Assembly (NCBI GenBank): GCA_023666835.1
Contig: JAMPBJ010000001.1
Coordinates: 516,283-580,282, forward strand
DNA: 64,000 nt
Origin: Bacteroides sp.
GTDB lineage: Bacteria > Bacteroidota > Bacteroidia > Bacteroidales > Muribaculaceae
Reading direction: 5' to 3'
The translations under genes and the position numbers were made by a program. Below, in pieces: positions 9,336 through 19,280 of the stretch (position 1 is its first letter; each line of letters begins with the position of its first letter). The notes beneath the pieces were generated by a model. The model worked only from the letters and a program-made list of their open reading frames with translations, had not been told where the DNA came from and ran no database searches.

Positions 9336-11370
9336 CCGATCGACGGATAAATTCATTAAGATCGGAACCACGAAGCAATCCATTGACCAAAAGTGCCAAA
9401 TCTACCAATTGACGTACGACGGGCTGAGACGAAGCATACTCGGTGGATTCTTTCTTTATCAACGATCGCTTGTGAGTGACAGCTTCGTCGTTGCGACGGA
9501 TTTCATTTTGTTCCTCTTCAGTGGGTTTGCCGTCCTTGGCATTCTTGCGAATCTGCTCGGTGCGGTCGTTGGTCAGGTCAATCTCTGCAAACAGCGGGTC
9601 AAGTGTGGGCATCAGTGCTTCATCGGCTTGGTTGAGCAGACGTTTGATCACATTATTTTCAGTGTTTACGATCAGATTGTAGCTGTCGGGAAGCTCGGCG
9701 TAGAAGCTCATGCCCGGCTGCATTGCAGCCATGTCTTTCATGCGTCGCATATATTCGTTCTGAGTGATAAGCACCGGATTGGCATCTGCATTCAAGGCTT
9801 CGAACGTGACAACGAATTCAGCTTTCTGAACGTTGGGAATCTGTGAACGGAACATTTCTGTCAACATGTCGCGCTGACGGCCGGTGAGTTCAACACTCCT
9901 TCGATCCGACTTAGGTATGAGATTGTCGACTGTGTCGGAGTCAACACGAACGAATCTCGATTTTTCAATCTTGCTTTCAAGAAGACCGATGAAGTGGCTT
10001 TCAAGCTGGCCTTGCATGTCAAGAACGTTGTAGCCGCGATCGATGGCATCCTTAATATAGGTGTACTGGCCGATAGGATCGGTGGTGTAAAGATAAACCA
10101 CATCACCATCCTTGTCGGTCTGCTCGCCCTCGATGAGAGTGCGGTATTGCTCAAGCTGATAGTACTTGCCTTCGGTGTCTTTAAGAAGAACAAATTTCAT
10201 TGCTGCATCGCAGAATTTCTGGTCAGTCAGCATGCCGTACTGTATGAAGATCTTGATATCGTCCCATTTCTTTTCGAAATCTGCGCGGTCGTTGCGGAAA
10301 ATTTCTTCCAGACGCGATTCCACCTTCTTGGTGATGTAGCCTGAGATCTTCTTGACGGCAGAGTCGCTCTGAAGATACGATCGCGACACGTTGAGCGGAA
10401 TGTCGGGCGAATCGATGACTCCTTGCAGGAGCATCATGAATTCCGGAACCACGCCTTCTACCGAATCGGTCACGTAGACCTGGTTGCAATAGAGCTGTAT
10501 TCTGTTTTTCGTTATTTCAAAGTTGTTTTTGATTTTAGGGAAGAAGAGGATACCGGTCAGATTAAACGGATAGTCAACGTTGAGGTGGATCCAGAAGAGA
10601 GGGTCTTCCTGGCCGGGATAAAGCTCGTGGTAGAAATTCAGATAGTCTTTGTCGGTCAAGTCGGCCGGTTTGCTTGTCCATATGGGCTCGGTGGAATTAA
10701 CCACATTGTCGCGGTCGGTGTCGACATATTTTCCGTCTTTCCATTCCTGCTCTTTACCGAAGATGACCGGAACCGGAAGGAACCGACAATATTTCTTAAG
10801 TAGGGCATTGATCTCAGTGGGCTCGAGGAATTTCTTGTTCTCATCGTCGATATACAGGATAATATCTGTGCCTCGCGTTGCCTTGTCGCAAGCCTCCATG
10901 GTGTAGTCAGGCGATCCGTCGCATGTCCAGATCACACCCGTAGCACCCTCCTGATAGGAAAGAGATCGGATCTCAACTTTTTTGGCCACCATGAATGCTG
11001 AATAGAATCCGAGACCAAAGTGTCCTATGATGGCATTAGCATTGTCTTTGTATTTTTCAAGAAATTCTTCGGCACCAGAAAAGGCTATCTGGTTTATGTA
11101 TTTGTCAACGTCGTCTGCAGTCATGCCAATGCCGTGGTCACTGACGGTCAGCGTGCCGGCTTCACGATCGATGCTGACATTTACGCTCATGTTGCCAAGC
11201 TCGCCCTTGAATTGTCCAAACGATGCAAGAGTCTTGAGTTTTTGTGTTGCATCAACGGCATTTGATACTAATTCGCGAAGAAATATCTCATGATCAGAGT
11301 AGAGAAATTTCTTGATCACCGGGAAAATGTTTTCGGTCGTAACGCCGATTGTACCTTTCTGTGCAGTCAT
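9310..11370 (-). CDS. htpG: Chaperone HtpG (Hsp90)
   Basis: A 686-residue cytosolic ATP-dependent chaperone. The N-terminal GHKL ATPase domain carries ELVSNAVDATQK (ATP-binding Glu/Asn helix), SDHGIGMT (residues about 78-85) and HFGLGFYSAFMV. Middle and C-terminal dimerisation domains follow, and the length is close to bacterial HtpG plus a charged C-terminal insertion (KNAKDGKPTEEEQNEIRRNDE). It helps fold and remodel proteins under stress. The clpC gene lies just upstream on the same strand, making a heat-shock pair separated by a terminator. No clear TAnnTTTG box was found directly upstream, so its promoter may use a different sigma factor or lie further up. Confidence 0.97.
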   Translation of the reverse strand: MTAQKGTIGVTTENIFPVIKKFLYSDHEIFLRELVSNAVDATQKLKTLASFGQFKGELGNMSVNVSIDREAGTLTVSDHGIGMTADDVDKYINQIAFSGAEEFLEKYKDNANAIIGHFGLGFYSAFMVAKKVEIRSLSYQEGATGVIWTCDGSPDYTMEACDKATRGTDIILYIDDENKKFLEPTEINALLKKYCRFLPVPVIFGKEQEWKDGKYVDTDRDNVVNSTEPIWTSKPADLTDKDYLNFYHELYPGQEDPLFWIHLNVDYPFNLTGILFFPKIKNNFEITKNRIQLYCNQVYVTDSVEGVVPEFMMLLQGVIDSPDIPLNVSRSYLQSDSAVKKISGYITKKVESRLEEIFRNDRADFEKKWDDIKIFIQYGMLTDQKFCDAAMKFVLLKDTEGKYYQLEQYRTLIEGEQTDKDGDVVYLYTTDPIGQYTYIKDAIDRGYNVLDMQGQLESHFIGLLESKIEKSRFVRVDSDTVDNLIPKSDRRSVELTGRQRDMLTEMFRSQIPNVQKAEFVVTFEALNADANPVLITQNEYMRRMKDMAAMQPGMSFYAELPDSYNLIVNTENNVIKRLLNQADEALMPTLDPLFAEIDLTNDRTEQIRKNAKDGKPTEEEQNEIRRNDEAVTHKRSLIKKESTEYASSQPVVRQLVDLALLVNGLLRGSDLNEFIRRSVSLLSDPS

Positions 11371-11413
11371 TATATAATGTATTTAGAGTTATCTTACATA
11401 AGAACAAACATGC

Positions 11414-11447
11414 AAAAAAAATGCCACATTGGGTATGTGGCATTTTT
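11414..11447 (-). terminator. Intrinsic terminator of clpC
   Basis: A 9-base perfect stem (11421-11429 with 11435-11443, ATGCCACAT/ATGTGGCAT) has a 5-base loop. It is flanked by seven A on the left, which is the T run on the minus strand, and by TTTTT on the right. It separates clpC from htpG. Confidence 0.85.
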
Positions 11448-11467
11448 ATGATATTTAACTGACAGGA

Positions 11468-14044
11468 TTACATGTCATGACTGACAGTAGTGGTAATTTT
11501 GTCGGCTTCACTGTCGTAGTCAACCTCGATAAGGGAATTCTCCTTGATGTCGGAGTTGATGATCATTTCAGCAAGTGTGTCCTCGAGATATTTTTGAATG
11601 GCTCGTTTGAGTGGACGGGCACCATACTGTTGGTCGTAGCCTTTCTCGGCAATGAATGTTTTGGCTGCTTCCGAAATGTTGAGTTTGTAACCAAGCGACT
11701 CAAGTCGGCGATAGAATCCTGCAAGTTCGATGTCGATGATCTTGAAGATGGCTTCCTTGTCGAGTTGGTCAAACATCACTATGTCGTCGATTCGGTTGAG
11801 GAATTCAGGGGCAAAAGCCTTCTGAAGAGCCTTTTGAAGCACGCCGTGAGTGTAGGATTTGTCATCGGCCGAAGGAGTGGTGAAGCCAACTCCCGTGCCG
11901 AAGTCTTTCAACTGACGGGTGCCGATATTCGATGTCATGATGATGATCGTGTTTTTGAAATCGACTCTACGTCCGAGGCTGTCGGTAAGGCGGCCTTCGT
12001 CCATCACCTGGAGCAGGAGATTGAACACGTCGGGATGTGCTTTTTCTATTTCATCGAGAAGCACAACAGAGTAGGGGCGACGACGCACTTTCTCGGTCAG
12101 CTGGCCGCCTTCTTCGTAGCCAACGTAGCCCGGAGGCGCTCCTACGAGTCGCGACACGGTGAATTTTTCCATATATTCGCTCATGTCGATGCGGATTAGC
12201 GAATCGGCAGAATCAAACAAGTATTCTGCAAGACGCTTTGCCAGATGTGTTTTGCCTACACCGGTGGGACCAAGGAACATAAATGTGCCAATCGGTTTGT
12301 TGGGGTCTTTAAGTCCGACTCTGTTGCGCTGAATGGCTTTGACTATCTTCTCGATAGCCTTGTCCTGACCGATGATTTCCGACTGGAGTTTAGGCATCAT
12401 CTCACGGAGCCGCATGCCCTCGGCCTGCGCAATTCGCTGAACGGGTACGCCGGTCATCATTGCCACAACTTCGGCCACCTTGTTGTCGTCGACTGTCTGC
12501 CGATTGGCATTCAGTTGCTGCTGCCATTCATCATTGGCTTTGTCGAGATCGGCTTTTAGTGACTGCTCTTTGTCTCTGAACCCTGCTGCCTTTTCAAAGT
12601 CTTGTTCCTGAGCCGCTTTGAGCTTTGAAGCAGCGGCTTCGCTTATTGCTTTTTCCAATTCCTCGATCGATTCCGGCACCTTGATGTTGGTGATGTGGAC
12701 ACGCGATCCGGCTTCGTCCATTGCATCAATGGCCTTGTCGGGGAAATTGCGGTCAGACATGTAGCGATCAGTCAAAGTGACACATGAACGAAGAGCTTCC
12801 GGTGTGTAGGTCACGTTATGGTGTGTCTCGTATTTGTCCTTGATGTTGTTGAGGATTGTCAATGTTTCATCAAAGGAAGTAGGCTCCACCATGACTTTCT
12901 GGAATCGGCGTTCAAGCGCACCGTCCTTTTCGATGTTTTTGCGGTATTCGTCGAGGGTGGTGGCTCCAATGCATTGGATTTCACCACGTGCCAGTGCCGG
13001 TTTGAGCATGTTGGCGGCATCCATCGATCCGGCTGCATTGCCTGCGCCGACTATGGTATGGATCTCGTCGATGAACAGGATGACATCCTTGTTCAGGGCC
13101 AATTCATTCAGAATGGCTTTGATGCGTTCTTCAAACTGTCCGCGGTATTTCGTACCGGCAACAATTGATGCCATGTCGAGCGACACGACGCGCTTGTCGA
13201 AAAGCACGCGCGACACTTTGCGCTGAACTATTCTCAGTGCAAGCCCTTCGACAATGGCTGATTTGCCCACGCCGGGTTCGCCGATGAGAATTGGATTGTT
13301 CTTCTTTCGGCGGCTGAGGATCTGAGCCAGACGCTCGATTTCCACTTCGCGACCCACAACCGGATCAAGCCGGTTTTCTTCAGCAGCACGAGTCATGTCG
13401 CGGCCATACTTGTCAAGAGTAGGGGTGTCGCCACCCTTGCGTGCGCCCGAACGATGCTCATTGGTCTTGCCGCCCGATGTGTGCTCTGCATCAGAACTGT
13501 CGTCGAACGGATCATTGGCGTCTACGGGATCATCGTCATCGTTGTCGCTTGTGAAGCCCATCCGGGGCGACTCGGTTTCGCCATACAAGGCTTTCGAAAG
13601 TGAGCGGTAGTCTATACCGGCATTGGAAAATGGCATAAGATAATTGACTTTTTCGAATTGTGAAAAACGGAACAGGGCCAGAAGCAGATGCTCGGCTTCG
13701 GCAACGGTAGCCTTCCGCTGTCGGGCCTCGAGTACGCTCAGTCGAATCACACGTGAAGCCTTGTCACTCGTCATGATCGAGCGAGTGCCGGACTCCTCCT
13801 TGTCGTCGTCGCGTGGTTGCTCTATGCCTTGTTCATAAAGATTTTTGCTCAGATCCTGCACGAGGCGGTCGAGCGTTGCCTCATCTACGATCTTGAGCAT
13901 GGCGTTGAGAGTGCGCTGACTCTTATCGGCGATGAGGGCAAGCAAAAGATGTTCCGGACCAATGAACCTGTTGCCATGCTGTATGGCAATTTCGGCACAA
14001 CTTCCCAGAATTTCTTTTATTGAATTAGAGAGATAATTTGTCAT
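11468..14044 (-). CDS. clpC: ATP-dependent Clp protease ATPase subunit ClpC
   Basis: An 858-residue Hsp100 unfoldase that feeds substrates to ClpP. Two Clp-N repeats occupy about residues 1-150, followed by an acidic linker (168-190). AAA1 has Walker A GEPGVGKS (255-262) and Walker B LFIDEIH (about 323-329). A UVR-type middle domain lies at about 465-500 ([19 protein letters not shown]), which separates ClpC from ClpB and ClpA. AAA2 has GPTGVGKT (592-599) and [10 protein letters not shown]. The VGF tripeptide at 719-721 fits the ClpP-docking loop. The acidic linker rich in Asp is longer than in Firmicutes ClpC. A GTCGGA palindrome at 14082-14095 lies upstream and could be a control site. Confidence 0.96.
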   Translation of the reverse strand: MTNYLSNSIKEILGSCAEIAIQHGNRFIGPEHLLLALIADKSQRTLNAMLKIVDEATLDRLVQDLSKNLYEQGIEQPRDDDKEESGTRSIMTSDKASRVIRLSVLEARQRKATVAEAEHLLLALFRFSQFEKVNYLMPFSNAGIDYRSLSKALYGETESPRMGFTSDNDDDDPVDANDPFDDSSDAEHTSGGKTNEHRSGARKGGDTPTLDKYGRDMTRAAEENRLDPVVGREVEIERLAQILSRRKKNNPILIGEPGVGKSAIVEGLALRIVQRKVSRVLFDKRVVSLDMASIVAGTKYRGQFEERIKAILNELALNKDVILFIDEIHTIVGAGNAAGSMDAANMLKPALARGEIQCIGATTLDEYRKNIEKDGALERRFQKVMVEPTSFDETLTILNNIKDKYETHHNVTYTPEALRSCVTLTDRYMSDRNFPDKAIDAMDEAGSRVHITNIKVPESIEELEKAISEAAASKLKAAQEQDFEKAAGFRDKEQSLKADLDKANDEWQQQLNANRQTVDDNKVAEVVAMMTGVPVQRIAQAEGMRLREMMPKLQSEIIGQDKAIEKIVKAIQRNRVGLKDPNKPIGTFMFLGPTGVGKTHLAKRLAEYLFDSADSLIRIDMSEYMEKFTVSRLVGAPPGYVGYEEGGQLTEKVRRRPYSVVLLDEIEKAHPDVFNLLLQVMDEGRLTDSLGRRVDFKNTIIIMTSNIGTRQLKDFGTGVGFTTPSADDKSYTHGVLQKALQKAFAPEFLNRIDDIVMFDQLDKEAIFKIIDIELAGFYRRLESLGYKLNISEAAKTFIAEKGYDQQYGARPLKRAIQKYLEDTLAEMIINSDIKENSLIEVDYDSEADKITTTVSHDM

Positions 14045-14081
14045 ATATATATGATAGGATGTTTGTGGTAAGATTGTATTG

Positions 14082-14095
14082 GTCGGATGTCCGAC
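14082..14095. promoter_or_regulatory. Palindromic candidate operator upstream of clpC
   Basis: GTCGGA-TG-TCCGAC is a perfect inverted repeat 38 bases upstream of the clpC start codon. Its position fits a repressor or activator site, but no cognate regulator is known from the window. Confidence 0.3.
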
Positions 14096-14315
14096 AACAC
14101 GTGGTTGATTATATAACGTAAGAATAGCAATAATTGTGCCAAACTTTTGCTATAAAATCAAAAATAAACATAACGATGATTTATTTTGCTGAAGTTTGTC
14201 GGCGAAGACTACAGCCATTGGCATGGCAGAGGTGCGATCTTTGTTGTAATATATTAAAATAATGTGTGCTGTTGAAAAAAGCGGAGAAAAAGGCCGAAAA
14301 TTATTAAAAAAATGC

Positions 14316-14323
14316 TATCTTTG
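14316..14323 (+). promoter_or_regulatory. -7 box of gyrA
   Basis: TATCTTTG matches TAnnTTTG. It implies a 5' leader of about 100 bases before gyrA. A -33 TTTG is not apparent. Confidence 0.5.
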
Positions 14324-14431
14324 TATCAAAATAGCCCATTGACGGAGGGTAGCTCTTGCGGCCTTTCGCAATGGATTGATGATTAAATAAATAACCAATA
14401 TTTTAAAGTCAGTTATTGATATTTTACCGAT

Positions 14432-16951
14432 ATGTTGGAAGAAGATCGTATACTAAAGATCAACATTGAAAACGAAATGAAAAGCGCCTACATCGACTAT
14501 TCGATGTCGGTGATTGTTTCGCGTGCGCTTCCGGATGTCCGCGATGGACTCAAGCCGGTTCACCGCCGCGTGCTGTATGGTATGAACGAAATGGGCAACA
14601 CGTCAGAACATCCCCATAAGAAAGCAGCCAACTGCGTGGGTGAGGTGATGGGTAAATACCACCCTCATGGCGACTCGTCCATTTATGGCACAGTTGTCAG
14701 AATGGCTCAGGACTGGGTGCTCCGCTACACACTGGTCGACGGCCACGGCAACTTTGGCTCCATCGACGGCGACGGCGCTGCTGCCATGCGTTACACCGAG
14801 GTTCGTCTGCAGCGTCTCGGCGAAGAGATGCTCAGCGATATTGAAAGCGAAACAGTTGATTTCCAACCCAACTATGACAACTCCCGTCGTGAGCCTGTAG
14901 TGCTTCCCACGCGATTCCCCAACTTGCTCGTCAACGGAGCTTCGGGCATCGCCGTCGGTATGGCCACAAACATACCTCCTCACAACCTGACGGAGTGTAT
15001 CAATGCCTGCACTGCCTTGATCGACAATCGCGATCTGACAGTGGCTGATCTTATGCAGTATGTCAAAGCCCCCGACTTCCCCACCGGTGGCACCATTTAT
15101 GGCTACAACGGTGTGAAGGAGGCGTTTGAGACCGGTCGCGGCCGAATCGTGATCCGTGCTAAAGCCGAAATCGTCACTGAAGCCAATCACGAAAACATAA
15201 TCGTCAGTGAAATACCCTATAATGTCAACAAAGCCTTGTTGATTTCCAATATCGCCGACCTCGTCACCGAAAAGAAAATCGACGGTATTGCCGACATCAA
15301 CGACGAAAGTGACTACAAGGGCATGCGCATCGTCATAAAAATCAAGACCGACGCAAACGCCAACGTGGTGCTCAACAAGCTCTACAAGATGACCCAGCTC
15401 CAGTCGTCGTTCTCGGTCAACAATGTGGCTCTCGTTCACGGTCGCCCGCGCACGCTCAATCTCAAGCAGATGCTTGAGGCATTTATCGAACATCGCCATG
15501 AAGTTGTCACCCGTCGCACACAGTTCGAATTGCGTAAGGCAAAAGAAAAAGCCCACATACTCGAAGGCCTCATCATAGCTTCGCAAAACATCGACGAAGT
15601 GATTCAGATCATCCGCAGTTCGGCATCGACCGAAGATGCCCGCGCTCGCTTGACTGAACGCTTCGGCCTGACCGATGCGCAGACTTCTGCTATCGTGGAA
15701 ATGCGCCTCAAACAGCTCACCGGTCTCGAACAAGACAAGCTTCGCGCCAACTACGAAGAGCTGATGGCTGAGATTGCACGCCTTGAAGAAATCCTCAACA
15801 ACCCGGTAGTTTGCTGGAACCTTATCAAGGACGAACTCCAGGAAGTGGCTGAAAAATACGGCGATGAACGTCGTACCGACATCGACTACACTGCCGGCGA
15901 TTTCAATGCCGAAGATTTCTATGCCGACGACGAAATGATCATCACCATTTCGCATTTGGGATACATCAAACGCACACCTCTCACCGATTTCCGCACTCAG
16001 AACCGTGGCGGCGTCGGATCGAAAGGAAGCGATACCCGCGATGAGGACTTCATCGAATACATTTATCCGGCTTCGATGCACAATCATCTGCTCTTCTTCA
16101 CCGAAAAGGGCCGCTGCTATTGGCTGAAGGTATACGAGCTTCCCGAAGGCGCACGCAATTCAAAAGGCCGTGCCATCCAGAATCTGCTCAACATCGAGTC
16201 GGACGACGCCGTCAATGCCGTGATTCGTGTTAAATCGCTTGAGGATAAAGAGTTTGTGACTTCTCACAATCTTGTTTTCTGCACTAGGAACGGTGTGATC
16301 AAAAAGACCAGCCTCGAAGCATATTCCCGTCCGCGTGCCAATGGTGTCAATGCCATCATCATCCGCGATGATGACAAACTGATATCCGTCGAACTGACCG
16401 ATGGCAATTCCGAAATATTGATGGCTAACCGTAACGGACGTGCCATTCGCTTCCATGAAAGCAATGTGCGCGAAATGGGTCGCGTTTCGACCGGTGTCCG
16501 CGGCATGACACTCGACGAAGGCGATGATGCCGTTGTTGGCATGATTTGCATGGAACCCGGCACTGAAAACAATGTGATGGTGGTTTCGGAAAACGGCTAC
16601 GGCAAGCGCTCGGCTCTCGATGATTACCGCATCACACACCGCGGTGGCAAAGGTGTCAAGACCATGAATGTGACCGACAAGACCGGCCGTCTAGTTGCCA
16701 TCAAGAGCGTCAACGACGACAACGACCTCGTCATCATCAACAAGAGCGGAATCACTCTCCGCATCAAAGTTGCCGACTTCAGAGTGATGGGTCGTGCCAC
16801 CCAGGGCGTCAGAGTGATCAACCTCGAAAAACGCAACGATTCGATAGCATCCGTGTGCTGCGTCAACTCCGAAAACGATGTGCCCGACGATCAGCAGATC
16901 GAACAGGAACAGACCGAAGGCAATCAGTTGCAATCGGAAAACGACGAATAA
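14432..16951 (+). CDS. gyrA: DNA gyrase subunit A
   Basis: An 839-residue subunit of type II topoisomerase that breaks and rejoins DNA to introduce negative supercoils. The N-terminal breakage domain has the catalytic tyrosine at 121 ([10 protein letters not shown]), and the quinolone region is [17 protein letters not shown]. Six C-terminal beta-pinwheel blades follow, including a GyrA-box-like [10 protein letters not shown]. That motif favours GyrA over ParC. The acidic Gln/Glu-rich tail is usual. The Ser82 equivalent of E. coli Ser83 is retained, and the E. coli Asp87 position is Gly86. A TPR-protein gene follows 40 bases downstream, an arrangement also found in Bacteroides. Confidence 0.97.
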   Translation: MLEEDRILKINIENEMKSAYIDYSMSVIVSRALPDVRDGLKPVHRRVLYGMNEMGNTSEHPHKKAANCVGEVMGKYHPHGDSSIYGTVVRMAQDWVLRYTLVDGHGNFGSIDGDGAAAMRYTEVRLQRLGEEMLSDIESETVDFQPNYDNSRREPVVLPTRFPNLLVNGASGIAVGMATNIPPHNLTECINACTALIDNRDLTVADLMQYVKAPDFPTGGTIYGYNGVKEAFETGRGRIVIRAKAEIVTEANHENIIVSEIPYNVNKALLISNIADLVTEKKIDGIADINDESDYKGMRIVIKIKTDANANVVLNKLYKMTQLQSSFSVNNVALVHGRPRTLNLKQMLEAFIEHRHEVVTRRTQFELRKAKEKAHILEGLIIASQNIDEVIQIIRSSASTEDARARLTERFGLTDAQTSAIVEMRLKQLTGLEQDKLRANYEELMAEIARLEEILNNPVVCWNLIKDELQEVAEKYGDERRTDIDYTAGDFNAEDFYADDEMIITISHLGYIKRTPLTDFRTQNRGGVGSKGSDTRDEDFIEYIYPASMHNHLLFFTEKGRCYWLKVYELPEGARNSKGRAIQNLLNIESDDAVNAVIRVKSLEDKEFVTSHNLVFCTRNGVIKKTSLEAYSRPRANGVNAIIIRDDDKLISVELTDGNSEILMANRNGRAIRFHESNVREMGRVSTGVRGMTLDEGDDAVVGMICMEPGTENNVMVVSENGYGKRSALDDYRITHRGGKGVKTMNVTDKTGRLVAIKSVNDDNDLVIINKSGITLRIKVADFRVMGRATQGVRVINLEKRNDSIASVCCVNSENDVPDDQQIEQEQTEGNQLQSENDE

Positions 16952-16991
16952 TTAATAATCTAAATTATATCTACCTCTTAAACACAACATT

Positions 16992-18236
16992 ATGAAAAAG
17001 ATTTGTCTCATGGGCCTCGGCCTTCTGACTTCTTTTGCAGCTGTCGCACAGGCCGACTTGGTGAAGGAAGTTGAAAGAGAGCTAAAGGGATCAAAGCCTG
17101 ATTATGAAAAGGCATTGAAGGACATCCAGCCCGCTCTCACGAATCCTGAAACAGCAAATACCGTGATGCCCTGGTATCTTGCCGGCAAAGCAGCCTTCGG
17201 TATTTTTGACAATGCCATGATTGCCGAGCAGACAGGCAACCAGCTTAGTCCCGCTCAGAAAAGAACTGCCGGCAAAGCATATGTCGACGGCTATGAGTAC
17301 TATATGAAAGCCCTTCCCCTCGATAGTCTCCCCGACGAAAAGGGCAAAATCAAACCCAAAAAGAGCAAAGAGATACTCAACACTCTCAAAGGTGGCCATA
17401 ACTACCTCAACTATGCAGCCAACTATCTCTATGATGCAGGCGACTGGGACGATGCCTACCGTGCTTACAACCTTTTGGTGACAACTCCCACCAATCCTCT
17501 GCTTGCAAAAAATCCCCCGGTAGCTTATCCCGACTCTATCCAAGGTCAGTTGATGCTTGCTGAAGCACAGGTGCTCCTTCTCGGTTGCCAGGAAAATACA
17601 GATTCCGCAAAGGTGAAACTTGCTGTCGACATTCTTGAACAGATTGAGCCTACCGGTTTCAATGACATGCGCGTTTATCAGTATGGTATCATCGCCGGCA
17701 ATATGATCAACGACAATGATGTGGTTCTTTCATTTGCCCGCAAAGGCTACGAAAAATTCGGTGCACAGAACATCGACTTCGTCAATGCTCTGATCAACGA
17801 TTGCCTCGCCCGCAACGACGCTGCCGGTGCAATGCAGTATATCGATCAGGCTCTCCAGGTAGCCGATCCCAACGACACCAACCTCCTTTCTCAGCTCTAC
17901 AATGCCAAAGGCGTGGTTTGTGACAACTCCGGCAATCACACCGGTGCCGTAGAAGCATTCAACAAAGCCATCGAAGCCAACCCCGACAACCTCGATGCCC
18001 GCTACAAATATGCCACAAGCATCCTCCTTTATGTTGACGATCAGCTCGCGAAAAATGAAAACCTTCGCAACAAGGACTTTAAGGACGACCTCCTGAAGGC
18101 TGCTGACAACTTCGAATACATCTACAACAAGGATGAATTCCGCTTCAACGGCATTCCCTATGCCCTCTACAGCATCTACTACAATCTCGGTGAAGGCTAT
18201 GTCGACAAAGCCAAATACTGGGAAATGCTCAAATAA
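16992..18236 (+). CDS. Secreted tetratricopeptide-repeat protein
   Basis: A 414-residue protein with a signal peptide (MKKICLMGLGLLTSFAAVAQ) and several TPR units. The clearest is near residues 300-345 (LYNAKGVVCDNSGNHTGAVEAFNKAIEANPDNLDARYKYA). It is probably periplasmic and acts as a protein-protein scaffold. No enzymatic motif is visible. Its place 40 bases after gyrA suggests co-transcription, and the gyrA-TPR pairing is conserved in Bacteroidales, though the functional link is unknown. Codon use here favours abundant-type codons, and a very strong terminator ends the unit. Confidence 0.8.
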   Translation: MKKICLMGLGLLTSFAAVAQADLVKEVERELKGSKPDYEKALKDIQPALTNPETANTVMPWYLAGKAAFGIFDNAMIAEQTGNQLSPAQKRTAGKAYVDGYEYYMKALPLDSLPDEKGKIKPKKSKEILNTLKGGHNYLNYAANYLYDAGDWDDAYRAYNLLVTTPTNPLLAKNPPVAYPDSIQGQLMLAEAQVLLLGCQENTDSAKVKLAVDILEQIEPTGFNDMRVYQYGIIAGNMINDNDVVLSFARKGYEKFGAQNIDFVNALINDCLARNDAAGAMQYIDQALQVADPNDTNLLSQLYNAKGVVCDNSGNHTGAVEAFNKAIEANPDNLDARYKYATSILLYVDDQLAKNENLRNKDFKDDLLKAADNFEYIYNKDEFRFNGIPYALYSIYYNLGEGYVDKAKYWEMLK

Positions 18237-18276
18237 GTACACCTACACCTTATATAATATAGGGTAATCCCATCAG

Positions 18277-18314
18277 GTCAGGCGATGAGAATTGTTCTCA
18301 TCGCCTGACTTTGT
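18277..18314 (+). terminator. Strong terminator after the gyrA-TPR unit
   Basis: A 14-base perfect stem (18277-18290 with 18296-18309) with a 5-base loop is followed by TTTGTT. It is among the most stable hairpins in the window. Confidence 0.9.
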
Positions 18315-18406
18315 TAAAAAAGGCTAAAATTATATCCATTGTCATTTAACGGTTGTTATCATATCAAAGAAGGAATATTAATTGGATCATCATAAAACTT
18401 ACAACT

Positions 18407-18580
18407 ATGAAATTCTTGATCGTTTTAGCTTTTATTTTTGCCATCTTGGCCATTGGCTTTTTGGTAGCAACACTGTTTGTGCCCGGTAATGGCGTTGTGC
18501 TTCCCTCAATTGGTGCCGGACTTTCGTTAGTGGCTTTTATCCTCGTGTTTGTAGGCTACGTTAATCGCACCAATAAGTAA
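18407..18580 (+). CDS. Small two-helix membrane protein
   Basis: A 57-residue protein made of two hydrophobic helices (about 1-23 and 29-51) joined by a short turn and ending VGYVNRTNK. The start at 18407 is chosen because it begins the first helix directly. An open frame from 18353 would add 18 hydrophilic residues with no support. It is flanked by terminators at 18277 and 18613, so it forms its own transcription unit. No family is recognised. It could be a small stress or assembly protein of the inner membrane. Confidence 0.6.
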   Translation: MKFLIVLAFIFAILAIGFLVATLFVPGNGVVLPSIGAGLSLVAFILVFVGYVNRTNK

Positions 18581-18612
18581 AGGATTTTAAAGATATATCT
18601 GTCATGAATAAG

Positions 18613-18644
18613 GCTGTGCCGAAAAAGTCGGCACAGCTTTTTTT
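18613..18644 (+). terminator. Intrinsic terminator of the small membrane protein gene
   Basis: A 10-base perfect stem GCTGTGCCGA/TCGGCACAGC (18613-18622 with 18628-18637) is followed by seven T. Confidence 0.92.
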
Positions 18645-18677
18645 GTACTGAATAACGGAGGCTCTTGTCTCCTTGAT

Positions 18678-18708
18678 TTTGCTATATTGCAAAAACTGAT
18701 TAAATTTG
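18678..18708 (+). promoter_or_regulatory. Promoter of the DUF1599-tpiA-folE region
   Basis: TTTG (18678-18681) and TAAATTTG (18701-18708) are separated by 19 bases. The position rules out the upstream in-frame start at 18687 and supports 18735. Confidence 0.75.
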
Positions 18709-18734
18709 TAAAGCACTTACCGAATTACCATACG

Positions 18735-19280
18735 ATGGATAAAACTCAAAGGCAATTTGATGCGGCATTGAAATTGTGCCGCGACCTGTTTGAAAAAAAA
18801 CTTCACGACTATGGAGCCTCATGGCGCATCATGCGGCCCTGCTCCATCACTGACCAGATATTCATCAAGGCCAAGCGGATCCGAACTCTCCAGCAAGGCG
18901 AAAAGGCTATGGTCGACGAGGGCATCCTCCCCGAATTCATCGCCATTGTCAACTATGGCATCGTAGGAGTGATACAGCTTACCAAAGGATTTGTCGATAC
19001 GGTCGATATGGACAATAAGGAGGCAATGAAGCTTTATGATCATTATGCCAAAGCCGATCGCGACCTGATGCTGAAGAAAAACCATGACTATGGCGAAGCA
19101 TGGCGCGATATGCGAGTAAGTTCATATGTCGATTTTATCCTGACCAAAATTCAGCGCACAAAGCAGATCGAAGACAACGATGGAGCCACTCAGGTGTCGG
19201 AAGGTATCGATGCCAACTATATGGACATGGTCAACTACGCGCTGTTTGGCATCATAAAACTGACTGATGGAAAGGAATGA
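18735..19280 (+). CDS. DUF1599 domain protein (two tandem copies)
   Basis: A 181-residue protein made of two copies of the same unit. Each has KKLHDYGASWRIMR or KKNHDYGEAWRDMR near its start and an acidic helix region ending VNYGIVGVIQL or VNYALFGIIKL. The family (Pfam PF07659, also described as nucleotide-modification-associated domain 1) has no established activity that I can assign. The all-helical pattern and conserved HDYG, W and Asp/Glu residues are reminiscent of nucleotide-processing helical folds, which is an inference. It begins a conserved Bacteroidales gene run and overlaps the next gene by 14 bases. Confidence 0.85.
   Translation: MDKTQRQFDAALKLCRDLFEKKLHDYGASWRIMRPCSITDQIFIKAKRIRTLQQGEKAMVDEGILPEFIAIVNYGIVGVIQLTKGFVDTVDMDNKEAMKLYDHYAKADRDLMLKKNHDYGEAWRDMRVSSYVDFILTKIQRTKQIEDNDGATQVSEGIDANYMDMVNYALFGIIKLTDGKE

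Larger units (their letters stand above)
14045..14431. other. Divergent clpC-gyrA intergenic region
   Basis: 387 bases without a gene. It holds a 14-base palindrome near clpC (14082-14095), a possible clpC -7 box CAAAAATA at 14159-14166 on the minus strand, and the gyrA -7 box at 14316-14323. Nothing else recognisable was found. Confidence 0.5.

Noticed and set aside
14603-16087. A 494-codon open frame on the strand opposite gyrA.
   Set aside because: It is a mirror of the biased codon use of gyrA, has no domain signal and overlaps the whole conserved gene.
14432-16951. Gly86 of GyrA as a sign of quinolone resistance.
   Set aside because: The E. coli Asp87 position is naturally variable in Bacteroidota, and the key Ser82 is intact.
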